DNA of 26,329 nt. Source: Candidatus Saccharimonadota bacterium (GTDB taxonomy: Bacteria > Patescibacteriota > Saccharimonadia > Saccharimonadales > Saccharimonadaceae). Positions 1-6,751 of the stretch are shown here, piece after piece; position 1 is the first letter of the stretch; each line of letters opens with the position of its first letter. The notes beneath the pieces were generated by a model. It saw only the letters and a program-made list of their open reading frames with translations. It did no database searches and was not told the origin of the DNA. The translations under genes and the position numbers were made by a program. The stretch is taken from positions 1 through 26,329 of the forward strand of contig JAQGGY010000017.1 of assembly GCA_028289095.1 (NCBI GenBank), written 5' to 3'.

Positions 1-743
1 CCATTCGTCGCACCTGATCGTTTCAAACCTTCAGCGAGTGCACTTTCTGCGTATGACTGAATATTGCGATCAATCGTCATCACAATATTGTCACCGTTAT
101 CAGCTGGCTTGTTAATATACTCCTTGCCGATTGTCAGTGGCACATCCCTGACATCCGCAACTGTTTGCAGCAAGCCGTCTTTGCCGGTTAAGCGTTCGTC
201 TTGTGCACCTTCCAGGCCATATTGACCAACACCCTCAAAATTTACATAGCCGAGGGCCTGAGCGGCTAATTGCCCCTCTGGATAAACGCGCTGTGTATCA
301 CGCTGAAAACCAACACCGCTTAGATTCTCTTTTTTGATCATTTCAGCCTGTTTCAATGAAACTTTAGTAGCCAATACCTGATAGCGTGATTCTTTTTTCG
401 CGAGCAAATTGTTTAGATTAGCACGGGCATTACCGCCGGCAACCCGTTGAATAACGTCGATAATAGGCTGTGGATCTTTGATAATCTTTGGATCTGCGAA
501 TACAGTATAAACCGTCTCGTTCATTACAATCTTTACTGGTTGACCAGCGTCCATCGCATAAATTTCCCCGCGTGCAGCTGGAATGACTAATTGCCGCAGC
601 TGCTCTTCCCTAGCCGCAGATACATAAAAATCATGACGAACAACCTGCAAATAAAAAAGCCGCACAACAAATACGGCCATGATGGCTAACACCAAAATAG
701 CGAGTATATGTGGACGGCTTCCCTTTGCGATATCTAATTGCAT
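1..743 (-). CDS. Penicillin-binding protein (FtsI/PBP2-like transpeptidase), N-terminal part, cut by the window edge
   Basis: The frame starts at the ATG at 743 and runs off the left edge, so only about 247 N-terminal residues are present. The translation begins MQLDIAKGSRPH and has one membrane segment at about residues 13-33 (ILAILVLAIMAVFVVRLFYL). This is followed by the PBP dimerisation-domain landmark 'IPAARGEIYAMDAG' (family form RGxIxDRNG). Near the edge comes a 'NGDNIVMTIDRNIQSYAE' stretch, which normally precedes the transpeptidase domain. Class B PBPs cross-link septal peptidoglycan at the outer face of the membrane. The start lies 3 bp after the stop of the ftsL-like gene, so the two are translationally coupled within the mraZ-rsmH cluster. 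That position favours FtsI. The catalytic SxxK, SxN and KTG motifs lie outside the window. Confidence 0.85.
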   Translation of the reverse strand, partial: MQLDIAKGSRPHILAILVLAIMAVFVVRLFYLQVVRHDFYVSAAREEQLRQLVIPAARGEIYAMDAGQPVKIVMNETVYTVFADPKIIKDPQPIIDVIQRVAGGNARANLNNLLAKKESRYQVLATKVSLKQAEMIKKENLSGVGFQRDTQRVYPEGQLAAQALGYVNFEGVGQYGLEGAQDERLTGKDGLLQTVADVRDVPLTIGKEYINKPADNGDNIVMTIDRNIQSYAESALAEGLKRSGATN

Positions 744-746
744 ATT

Positions 747-1097
747 TTATTCACTAACGTAATTTGTCGATGCTGGCTTTGTCATAGACTTGGCGACACT
801 ACTGTTCTTGACGTTTTCAAGTGCAGTCAATCGTGCGTTCTCGATTTCCAGATCCGCCTGCTTGGTCGACAGGTCTGCAATTTGCGTATCGATCGCCTGT
901 GCTTGATAATCATAACTCGTTGCACGAGTAGCCTGTGTCAAGTATATCAAGCCGAGCACGGTAATCATAAGGGCAACAAGCACCGTATGAGTCACTGGGC
1001 CGAGTTTGACGTTCGATGTGTAGCGAGTTGTATTTTGATTACGACTCCAATTGCTGGCACGTCGAGAACTGAACTGTGTGGTTCTTTGGTATGACAT
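747..1097 (-). CDS. FtsL-like septum protein (small bitopic coiled-coil membrane protein)
   Basis: This 116-residue protein has a basic, polar N-terminus (residues 1-35, many R/N/S/T), one membrane helix at about 36-54 (HTVLVALMITVLGLIYL), and a helical coiled-coil stretch at about 63-97 (AIDTQIADLSTKQADLEIENARLTALENV, here split only for reading). That layout, the length of about 100-120 residues and the location between rsmH and a class B PBP match FtsL, which links FtsI/FtsW to the FtsB/FtsQ divisome. FtsL sequences are too divergent to identify on sequence alone, so the call depends mainly on synteny and topology. An inverted repeat at 1139-1166 lies just upstream. Confidence 0.72.
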   Translation of the reverse strand: MSYQRTTQFSSRRASNWSRNQNTTRYTSNVKLGPVTHTVLVALMITVLGLIYLTQATRATSYDYQAQAIDTQIADLSTKQADLEIENARLTALENVKNSSVAKSMTKPASTNYVSE

Positions 1098-1138
1098 AAT
1101 ATTATTTTTGTTTCTGTTAGTTTATTTTTATTTTGGTA

Positions 1139-1166
1139 GCGCGCCCGCTTATTACAGCGGACACGC
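1139..1166 (-). other. 11-bp hairpin between rsmH and the ftsL-like gene
   Basis: Arms 1139-1149 and 1156-1166 enclose a 6-nt loop. Read on the minus strand, all 11 positions pair: 9 Watson-Crick plus 2 G-U. On the plus strand those two G-U positions become A-C mismatches, so the element appears to act as minus-strand RNA. The sequence after it is A-rich rather than U-rich, so it is not a classic terminator. It may be a stability, processing or attenuation element in the cluster mRNA. Confidence 0.55.
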
Positions 1167-1175
1167 CAAATTTAT

Positions 1176-1244
1176 TTAGTTAAAACGAACGACAACTTGC
1201 TCTTCAGCGTGTGATTCGTTTTGTACTGGGATGTGAATAGGCAT
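1176..1244 (-). CDS. Possible 22-residue small protein in the rsmH-ftsL gap
   Basis: A minus-strand ATG at 1244 opens a 22-codon frame, MPIHIPVQNESHAEEQVVVRFN, ending in TAA at 1176-1178. An AAAGGG Shine-Dalgarno-like run lies about 9 nt upstream. The frame fills the 172-bp gap between rsmH and the ftsL-like gene and is followed after about 10 nt by the 1139-1166 hairpin. It has no membrane segment or recognised motif. It could be a real small protein, a leader peptide or chance. Conservation in related genomes would decide. Confidence 0.35.
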   Translation of the reverse strand: MPIHIPVQNESHAEEQVVVRFN

Positions 1245-1269
1245 ATTTTTGTGCCCTTTCTTTTTTGTT

Positions 1270-2160
1270 TTATTTTTTCACTGCGGCACGAAGTTTTGCG
1301 CTTCGTGATCGCGGATTGTGAACATCGTAAATGTCTCCGGCTAACGGTTTTTTGGTCAGTAACTGTAGTTCGGCTTCGTAGCCAGCATTCTTTTCTTCGT
1401 TGAAATACTGCTTCACTAACCGATCTTCCAGACTATGGAAGCTGATGATACCGACTCGCCCACCAGACTTTAAAAGTTTGGGAATGAGCGGCATAAGTTC
1501 TTCAACTTGCCGTAGCTCTTGATTGACCGCGATGCGGAGGGCTTGGAACGTGCGCGTTGCAGGATGGATTTTTTTCCACTTCCCTACATGCGCTGTGACG
1601 ACAAGGTCGGCGAGTTGTTTAGTTGTCCTAATTGGTCTGTTCGTTACAATTGCATCAGCAATGCGGCGCGCAAACCCAACAGGTTCCTCACCGTAGGTTC
1701 TAATGATATGGATAAGCTCGTCTTTTTTTGCCCGGTTGACCAACGTTTCCGCTGTGACGTCCTGGCGACGATCCATCCGCATATCAAGCGGACCATCATG
1801 TGTAAAGGAAAACCCTCGTTCGCTCTTGTCGAGCTGTGGTGACGACACCCCCAAATCAACAAGAACGATATCAAATTGCGTTCCCTCTTCGACCAGGCTG
1901 CGAGCAGCACTGACAAAATCGGTATGCAATAAAGTAACTCCTTTTTCGGTAAACTCACTAAGTTCTGCAATTGCAAAACTGTCGCGGTCGACTAAAACAG
2001 AAGCCTCGTAGTTTTTGGTTTTTTCTAGAACGCGTCGGGCATGACCCCCGTACCCCGCCGTCAGATCGAGATAATTCTCGCCCTGAATGGGATGCAGCGT
2101 ATCAAGCGTTGCGTCTAGTAAAACCGGAACATGTTGTGGTGGATGTTCTTTAGTACTCAT
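1270..2160 (-). CDS. rsmH: 16S rRNA (cytosine(1402)-N(4))-methyltransferase RsmH
   Basis: This 296-residue protein has the full RsmH/MraW signature set. 'HVPVLLDATLDTL' is at 10-22, and the SAM-binding 'DLTAGYGGHA' at 32-41. 'DLGVSSPQLD' is at 102-111, followed by 'RGFSFTHDGPLDMRMD' at 115-130. 'RRIADAIV' and the 'IHPATRTFQALRIAVNQEL' block follow, then 'FHSLEDR' at 241-247. Length is normal for the family (about 300). The enzyme uses S-adenosylmethionine to methylate N4 of C1402 in the 16S rRNA P-site region, in the cytoplasm. The start at 2160 has AGGGAAA just upstream and a TATAAT (2172-2177) 11 nt before the ATG, so the gene may have its own short-leader promoter besides read-through from mraZ. 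Confidence 0.97.
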   Translation of the reverse strand: MSTKEHPPQHVPVLLDATLDTLHPIQGENYLDLTAGYGGHARRVLEKTKNYEASVLVDRDSFAIAELSEFTEKGVTLLHTDFVSAARSLVEEGTQFDIVLVDLGVSSPQLDKSERGFSFTHDGPLDMRMDRRQDVTAETLVNRAKKDELIHIIRTYGEEPVGFARRIADAIVTNRPIRTTKQLADLVVTAHVGKWKKIHPATRTFQALRIAVNQELRQVEELMPLIPKLLKSGGRVGIISFHSLEDRLVKQYFNEEKNAGYEAELQLLTKKPLAGDIYDVHNPRSRSAKLRAAVKK

Positions 2161-2193
2161 AAGCTTTCCCTATTATAACATGGGGAGAGCTTA

Positions 2194-2436
2194 CTCGAGA
2201 TCACCTAACTGGCAGCAGAGCTTTTTTGTTTTTTTGTTGTGTTTGTTTTTGTAATAAGTGGTTGAACGAAATCGGCAGTGCCAAAGGCAACTTATAATCC
2301 TATTCGTTCAATTGAGAGACTTATGTGTGTGAGGTGGAGTTTTTTTGGGAGGTGTTGTGTTTGAGAAAGGTGCGTCGGTATTTTTATAGTGGTACCGTAG
2401 GTCCACTTGCTCTACTACCAGATAGTTGATCTCGAG
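2194..2436 (-). ncRNA. Candidate structured RNA in the mraZ-rsmH spacer (closing stem plus internal hairpins)
   Basis: This 332-bp gene-free spacer (2161-2492) contains an element bounded by arms at 2409-2436 and 2194-2221. Read as minus-strand RNA, the 28 arm positions form 24 Watson-Crick pairs, 2 G-U wobbles and 2 mismatches. Inside are a hairpin at 2389-2406 (GTGGACC/GGTACCAC with a bulged A) and a second with a perfect 9-bp stem, TTGAACGAA/TTCGTTCAA (2262-2270 with 2303-2311). The second is extended by ATAAGT/ACTTAT (2254-2259, 2319-2324) and capped by TGCC-TTT-GGCA (2279-2289). The linkers are G-free on this strand for 52 nt (2321-2372) and 45 nt (2222-2266). TTGACA at 2465-2470 would place a start site close to 2436, though the -10 (2442-2447) is poor. 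No terminator follows, so it probably forms the rsmH leader. A MITE-like element is the main alternative. Confidence 0.6.
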
Positions 2437-2492
2437 AGTGTATCTTTTACTATCTGATGCGAATTGTCAAAGTGCGGCTTTCTGGTTGTTCC

Positions 2493-2855
2493 CTATACGT
2501 CGGCAGTTGCTGGTAAAATGCGCCAATATGCGCCAGCTCGGACGGCGATCAGTTCCCGGTCAATTCCTGCGTAATCAAGCAAGTGCTGCTCGATTGTAAC
2601 TCGACCTTGTTTTTGGTCGAGTCCTACGCTGGTCTTTCCCCGTCGGAATCGTACGTTCAGATCAGCAACTTTCTCATCGAGAATGCTACCGTCTAACGCA
2701 GGTTCGACTTCCCTGTCCCAAATATTTTGTGGGTACAAGTGAAGGTACTGGCCAAAGCCTCGTGTCAGTACGACGCCGCTAGCGAATTCATTTCGAAGTT
2801 CTGTCGGTATAGTTAACCGATGCTTGTCATCAAGCTTTCGTTCGAAATAATCCAT
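2493..2855 (-). CDS. mraZ: Transcriptional regulator MraZ
   Basis: This 120-residue protein carries two SpoVT/AbrB-like MraZ repeats. The first has 'DDKHRLTIP' (9-17, family DxKGRxxxP). The second has 'DQKQGRVTI' (80-88) followed by 'LLDYAGIDRELIAVRAGAYWRI', matching the usual 'yAgl.kevvvvG...ieiW' ending. It is somewhat shorter than typical MraZ (about 140-150). MraZ is a DNA-binding repressor/activator that sits first in the dcw cluster and controls its own promoter through TGGGN repeats. Such repeats are present upstream at 2946-2991. The mRNA leader is about 100 nt. The ribosome-binding site is weak (AAAGG close to the ATG). Confidence 0.93.
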   Translation of the reverse strand: MDYFERKLDDKHRLTIPTELRNEFASGVVLTRGFGQYLHLYPQNIWDREVEPALDGSILDEKVADLNVRFRRGKTSVGLDQKQGRVTIEQHLLDYAGIDRELIAVRAGAYWRILPATADV

Positions 2856-2945
2856 TGCCTTTGCGGGTCCCCTGTCTCGTTTGACTTTTACGTTATGGGT
2901 TATTTTTTAATGGTAGTGGGTGTAATGTTTGTTTTATGTGGTGTT

Positions 2946-2997
2946 ACCCACTTCTTTCCACTGGCTTTACTATAATACCCACCATTACCCACGACAA
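2946..2997 (-). promoter_or_regulatory. mraZ promoter with four phased MraZ-type boxes
   Basis: On the minus strand, -35 TTGTCG (2992-2997) and -10 TATAGT (2969-2974) are exactly 17 nt apart. Two TGGGT boxes (2987-2991 and 2977-2981, 10-nt period) fall inside the spacer. A second pair, TGGAA (2956-2960) and TGGGT (2946-2950), also 10 nt apart, lies just downstream of the -10. The 5-nt-box/5-nt-gap pattern is the known MraZ operator layout, so autoregulation of the cluster is expected. Confidence 0.75.
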
Positions 2998-3034
2998 GCC
3001 CTATTTTTTATATTATTTGCACGCCGCTTATGTT

Positions 3035-3056
3035 TTATCCACAGTACGGTGGATAA
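3035..3056. promoter_or_regulatory. Inverted pair of DnaA boxes upstream of the mraZ promoter
   Basis: TTATCCACA (3035-3043) is a perfect consensus DnaA box. GGTGGATAA (3048-3056) is its inverted partner with one mismatch. The 8-bp arms are perfectly complementary with a 6-nt gap. The pair lies about 40 bp upstream of the mraZ -35, which would allow DnaA to influence the division cluster. DnaA binding is inferred from the motif only. Confidence 0.55.
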
Positions 3057-3080
3057 CTACCCTACTTTACAGAGGTATAA

Positions 3081-3117
3081 AAAAATACCACACCTTTGAA
3101 ATATGTGTGGTATTTTT
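3081..3117. terminator. Bidirectional rho-independent terminator
   Basis: A 13-bp stem (3081-3093 with 3105-3117, core ATACCACAC/GTGTGGTAT) has an 11-nt loop and A and T runs on opposite sides. On the minus strand it lies about 20 nt after the 66-residue membrane protein gene, insulating the mraZ promoter from upstream transcription. Confidence 0.85.
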
Positions 3118-3135
3118 CGCTATACGGACCAGATT

Positions 3136-3336
3136 CTAGCGACTAAACAACAGACCGGCAATTTGCGCGTCATATAGCGTTGTGACTTGCAGGGCTACCC
3201 ATGCCGTCAAAACGACCAAATTAATAACAAGTGAAACAATCAAGATTGAGTGTTTCAAATCTTCGTTCATTTTCAATTCAGCGAAAGCGACTTGTGCGCT
3301 CGTGTTAATAGGTTGTGTGTTTGTGTTATTTTTCAT
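3136..3336 (-). CDS. Small single-pass membrane protein, unknown function
   Basis: This 66-residue protein has a polar N-terminus (1-30, N/T/Q-rich then charged), one hydrophobic helix at about 31-51 (ILIVSLVINLVVLTAWVALQV, 21 residues at most) and a short tail ending LLFSR. No family is recognised. Support for it being a gene is good. It has a strong promoter (perfect TTGACA, 17-nt spacer, TACTAT) placing the start site at the ATG, no Shine-Dalgarno, and a hairpin terminator right after the stop. It is monocistronic, downstream of yvcK on the same strand. Confidence 0.7.
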   Translation of the reverse strand: MKNNTNTQPINTSAQVAFAELKMNEDLKHSILIVSLVINLVVLTAWVALQVTTLYDAQIAGLLFSR

Positions 3337-3345
3337 TATATTTCA

Positions 3346-3374
3346 ATAGTAGCATAATGGTTACGCTTTGTCAA
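3346..3374 (-). promoter_or_regulatory. Leaderless-type promoter of the 66-residue membrane protein gene
   Basis: Consensus -35 TTGACA (3369-3374), a 17-nt spacer and -10 TACTAT (3346-3351) stand 9 nt before the ATG at 3336. No ribosome-binding site fits in between, so the transcript probably begins at or next to the start codon. Confidence 0.7.
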
Positions 3375-3380
3375 TAATGT

Positions 3381-4406
3381 TTACTGCCCTGCTTGTGAGT
3401 TTGCATACAGATCCATAATTGCGCGCGCTACAGCATCAGAGTCGTGGCGGATCAACGAACGAGTTACGGGCAATACATCACTATCATGACCTTCAGCGAC
3501 AGCGCCCAAAAAGTCACCACCTATCGCTTTGTACTTTTTAGTCTGCAAAACATCAGTATCAACCTCGACAAGAAACGCGTTCTCTTCTTTATAGCGTTGC
3601 GCCAGCTCGTGTGTCGGCACTTGTTTGTTATATAGTACGTAATCCAATGCATCGCCGCCAATGAACCGCTCAATTTCAGCCGCATGATCACTAACACAGA
3701 ATCCGGCCGTCTGCCCTTGTTTCGTTACCAAGTTTGAAACATACATAATCGTCGCGTCAGTCTTTTGTAGTGCCTCACCGACGCCGTCAATAACTAATAG
3801 CGGCCCAAGAGATGTATATAAGTCACCTGGCGAGATGACGATTAAATCCGCCTGCGAGATTGCCGCAAGCGCCGTAGGGTTGGCAGCAGCCGATGGAGTC
3901 AACGACAAAGTCGCACGGCGTGGATCATATTTGAAAAAGTCAGCATCAATCACTCGCTCTCCGTGCAAAATCGTACTCACTTCCGGCCATTCCATTTTCA
4001 AACGGACATTATCTAAAGTCGCCGGAATCACCACGCCATTCACGCGTAAAATTTCAGAGGCAGTTTCAACCGCTTCACTGAAATTGCCAGTCACCTTTTC
4101 CAGGGCCGTCAACAATAGATTACCAAACGCGTGTCCCTGAAACGTGCCTTCATCAAATCTGTAATTGAACAAATCACGAATTTTTGGCGAGTCACTTAAT
4201 GCGACCAGACATTGTCGCACATCACCTGGTGGCAACGCACCCAATTCATCACGCAACACGCCAGTGCTACCTCCGTCATCCACCATATTAACGACCGCAG
4301 CAAGCTGACGTGTGTGATTTTTTAGCGCGGATAGCAAGGTAAAGCTTCCCGTCCCCCCGCCGATAACAGCAATTTTAATTTCATTAGGCGTAAACGGATC
4401 ATTCAT
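3381..4406 (-). CDS. yvcK: YvcK/CofD-like protein (gluconeogenesis factor family)
   Basis: From the ATG at 4406 the protein has 341 residues. It carries the YvcK/CofD nucleotide-binding signatures 'VIGGGTG' (14-20), 'MVDDGGSTG' (41-49), 'LPPGDVRQCL' (58-67) and 'GHAFGNLLL' (91-99). YvcK proteins bind UDP-GlcNAc-type ligands and are needed for cell-wall synthesis on gluconeogenic carbon in Firmicutes and mycobacteria. An upstream in-frame ATG at 4451 would add 15 residues but would overlap the GH1 gene by 37 bp. I prefer 4406 because the homology starts right after it, it leaves an 8-bp gap to the GH1 stop, and an AGGGGA lies upstream (13 nt, long spacing). It probably forms an operon with the GH1 gene. 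Confidence 0.92.
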   Translation of the reverse strand: MNDPFTPNEIKIAVIGGGTGSFTLLSALKNHTRQLAAVVNMVDDGGSTGVLRDELGALPPGDVRQCLVALSDSPKIRDLFNYRFDEGTFQGHAFGNLLLTALEKVTGNFSEAVETASEILRVNGVVIPATLDNVRLKMEWPEVSTILHGERVIDADFFKYDPRRATLSLTPSAAANPTALAAISQADLIVISPGDLYTSLGPLLVIDGVGEALQKTDATIMYVSNLVTKQGQTAGFCVSDHAAEIERFIGGDALDYVLYNKQVPTHELAQRYKEENAFLVEVDTDVLQTKKYKAIGGDFLGAVAEGHDSDVLPVTRSLIRHDSDAVARAIMDLYANSQAGQ

Positions 4407-4414
4407 AATTTGAT

Positions 4415-5683
4415 TTATTCCCCTAAGTGTTTGATCACTTTGCCGAACCAAACAGCACTTGGCCGTAGCGTTCGTTGTTTTGTTTTATAATCGACTGCTG
4501 CTAATCCGAATCGCGGCCAAAAACCTTTATCCCATTCGAAATTATCTAGTAAGCTCCAGTGGAGGTACCCTTCAATTTTAACACCATTTTTCATAGATTT
4601 ATCCATCGCTAATAGTGTTTGCGTAATCCACCATTTGCGTTGCGTATCATCGGCGTCCGCTATGCCATTTTCGGTAATGATCATCGGCAAATGATATTTT
4701 TCATGCAACCGCTCCAGCGCATACTGAAGGTTCTCAGGGCTCAAATCCCACCCTAAATCACTAAGCTTCTGATCAGGATTGTGGACCCGATACCCATAGA
4801 CCCGATCGCTAAAATAATAATTCACCCCTAGCCAGTCGCATTGCTTAACGACTTTCTTTAGGAAATAATCGTCGCGCACATACTGCAGGATCGCTGCACT
4901 ATATCGGCTAAGTACGGCATTGTCGCCGGCATAGACGTAACACGAATTCTTAGCAACAGATACTTTGTAGCGCCGATTAATCGCATGAATCGTTTTTGCG
5001 ACCTGATTATGTGCATAAGCTAGGTTATTAATAACCTGCCATGTTTTCCACTTGCTGGTGACGTTCGGCGGCCAATGCCCACCCAAATAGCTCTCAACTG
5101 CATACAAATCAGGCTCATTAATCGTTACGATATAGCGAATCGAGATACCTAGTTCGCGAACGATTTTTTCTGCAAAGCGCGTAAAATACTTAACATTCCG
5201 TCGTTTTTCAAATCCACCCATTTCGCTAAACCAAACTGGTAACGTAAAGTGGAATAACGTAACGACAGGTTCAATATTACGTCGACGCAACTGATCGATA
5301 TACTGTTTGTAGTGCTCAATTGCTTCGGCATTCCAGGCGCCTTCCTGCGGTTCAACACGAGACCATTCAATACTAAAACGAAACGCGTTCATGTTCATCT
5401 TTTTTAATAAATCAAAATCTTCGGCGTAGCGATTATAGTGATCCGCACCCTTAGCAGACACGTAATTATTCGGATCCTTTGCCGCTTGCTCTATCTGCGG
5501 CCAATTCTCTAACTCCCCGAAATGGTAGCTTGCACGGGTCGCTAACGAAATGGTGTTTTCGAACTCCCAAACCGTCCACTGATTATGGGTATCTCCCTCT
5601 ACCTGATGCGCACTAGTCGCAGCGCCCCATAAAAACTTTTTTGGAAATTTCAAATTTGATTTCGATGTTGTAGGTTTCTTCAC
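4415..5683 (-). CDS. Glycoside hydrolase family 1 (beta-glucosidase-like)
   Basis: This 422-residue TIM-barrel enzyme has clear GH1 landmarks. 'FPKKFLWGAATSAHQVEG' is at 13-30, 'FRFSIEWSRVEP' at 101-112 and 'VTLFHFTLP' at 141-149. 'TINEP' carries the acid/base Glu190, and 'IITENG' the nucleophile Glu338. 'HWSLLDNFEWDKGF' at 375-388 and 'RFGLAAVDY' follow. Both catalytic glutamates are intact, so it should be active on a beta-glycoside; the sugar specificity cannot be read here. There is no signal peptide, so it is cytoplasmic. The start is GTG at 5683, with TATAAT 7 nt upstream and no Shine-Dalgarno, suggesting a leaderless mRNA. It lies immediately upstream of yvcK. The length is a little below the usual 440-480. 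Confidence 0.95.
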   Translation of the reverse strand: MKKPTTSKSNLKFPKKFLWGAATSAHQVEGDTHNQWTVWEFENTISLATRASYHFGELENWPQIEQAAKDPNNYVSAKGADHYNRYAEDFDLLKKMNMNAFRFSIEWSRVEPQEGAWNAEAIEHYKQYIDQLRRRNIEPVVTLFHFTLPVWFSEMGGFEKRRNVKYFTRFAEKIVRELGISIRYIVTINEPDLYAVESYLGGHWPPNVTSKWKTWQVINNLAYAHNQVAKTIHAINRRYKVSVAKNSCYVYAGDNAVLSRYSAAILQYVRDDYFLKKVVKQCDWLGVNYYFSDRVYGYRVHNPDQKLSDLGWDLSPENLQYALERLHEKYHLPMIITENGIADADDTQRKWWITQTLLAMDKSMKNGVKIEGYLHWSLLDNFEWDKGFWPRFGLAAVDYKTKQRTLRPSAVWFGKVIKHLGE

Positions 5684-5690
5684 TCTGCTT

Positions 5691-5696
5691 ATTATA
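5691..5696 (-). promoter_or_regulatory. -10 box of the GH1-yvcK operon
   Basis: A perfect TATAAT lies 7 nt before the GTG start at 5683. No good -35 was seen at 17 nt. The spacing implies a leaderless transcript. Confidence 0.5.
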
Positions 5697-5704
5697 CCGC
5701 AATG

Positions 5705-6751
5705 CTACTGACGTATGAGTATCTCAATGATAAAGTAAATTAATGTAAAGCCAACGGCCAGTTTAGTCTGCCAGGATATACCACGGCGCAAACGCTTACC
5801 TGGCTCGGCCACCACATTTAATCTTCGATTGCCGACTCTTTCATCAGCATAGTAATCAGTTCTATCGATTGTCTTTTCGCCAACCGTCGCAACTATCTTA
5901 GTGATTTTTTCCCAAACCAATTTGTCCAACAAGTTAAACTCACTCCCGTAGATAAACAGCTGATCGTCGATAACCTCGGCGTCATAGTCGGCAACCGTAT
6001 CAATCAACAAGGCCATTAAGTCCGGCGTGAACACGTATAGTGCGTCCTGTTCATATTCTGCTGGCGCGTACAGAGTAAAGTACTTATCAAAATCACCCTC
6101 CAGTGAGAGTATTTGGTCACTCGTCATAGCAATCGGTATATTACTAAAACTGTTACCAAAAATATTCATATTATTACCTATGCTATCGAGGAACATATGA
6201 GCTACCTTACGTTCGAGCTTTATGCGTAAGTATCCGTATACGTATGTCGTGCGGGACTTGCCATGCCGGACAGTATATTCATAGTTACCAACTTCGAACG
6301 TATCGTCATCCGAACAGAAACGGTCGCGTATTTTAGAGCTATCACCTAACTGAAAAATGACGCCGACAAGTTCCGGCTTTTCGACGAGGAGTGAGTATGA
6401 CAAGCCACTTTCGTTCGCGAAGTTCTCCAAGATAACGCTCCGTCTGGCATTCCGCAGAATCAGACGCTCGGTTGACCAACGCGCGAATACAGCACCGACT
6501 GCTATGACGAACGTGGTACAAATTACAATAACACCCCACTGGAAAAGATTCGCTGATATAGCGACTGCCATATACACACTGACGACCAGCACTGTCATTA
6601 TCACAGGAAGAGCAATGGATTTTTTTACCGTAACACCCTCAGTGGACTGCTTCATAATTACAGTCTGTTCCGCCGTCGGCGTCATGTCTAATGCGGCCAA
6701 TGATAAATTGCCTAGCACCTTATCATGCACTGCTGCTTTCTTATTTATCAT
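5705..6751 (-). CDS. Membrane protein, DUF3137-like, unknown function
   Basis: This 348-residue protein has two adjacent membrane helices near the N-terminus (about 46-66 and 72-90) and one at the extreme C-terminus (about 331-346). Between them is a soluble domain of about 235 residues. The domain contains 'EGDFDKYFTLYAPAEYEQDALYVF' (quoted in two pieces: EGDFDKYFTLYAP and AEYEQDALYVF), followed by 'PDLMALLI' and 'DDQLFIYG'. That run resembles DUF3137-type membrane proteins, an assignment made from memory. The ATG overlaps the last 4 bases of the helicase gene (6748-6751), so the two are translationally coupled. The function is unknown. Confidence 0.75.
   Translation of the reverse strand: MINKKAAVHDKVLGNLSLAALDMTPTAEQTVIMKQSTEGVTVKKSIALPVIMTVLVVSVYMAVAISANLFQWGVIVICTTFVIAVGAVFARWSTERLILRNARRSVILENFANESGLSYSLLVEKPELVGVIFQLGDSSKIRDRFCSDDDTFEVGNYEYTVRHGKSRTTYVYGYLRIKLERKVAHMFLDSIGNNMNIFGNSFSNIPIAMTSDQILSLEGDFDKYFTLYAPAEYEQDALYVFTPDLMALLIDTVADYDAEVIDDQLFIYGSEFNLLDKLVWEKITKIVATVGEKTIDRTDYYADERVGNRRLNVVAEPGKRLRRGISWQTKLAVGFTLIYFIIEILIRQ

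Noticed and set aside
2194..2436. Reading the 28-bp inverted repeats as the ends of a mobile element
   Set aside because: No target duplication is visible in the flanks and the wobble pattern favours RNA. It is kept only as an alternative, since other genome copies cannot be checked here.
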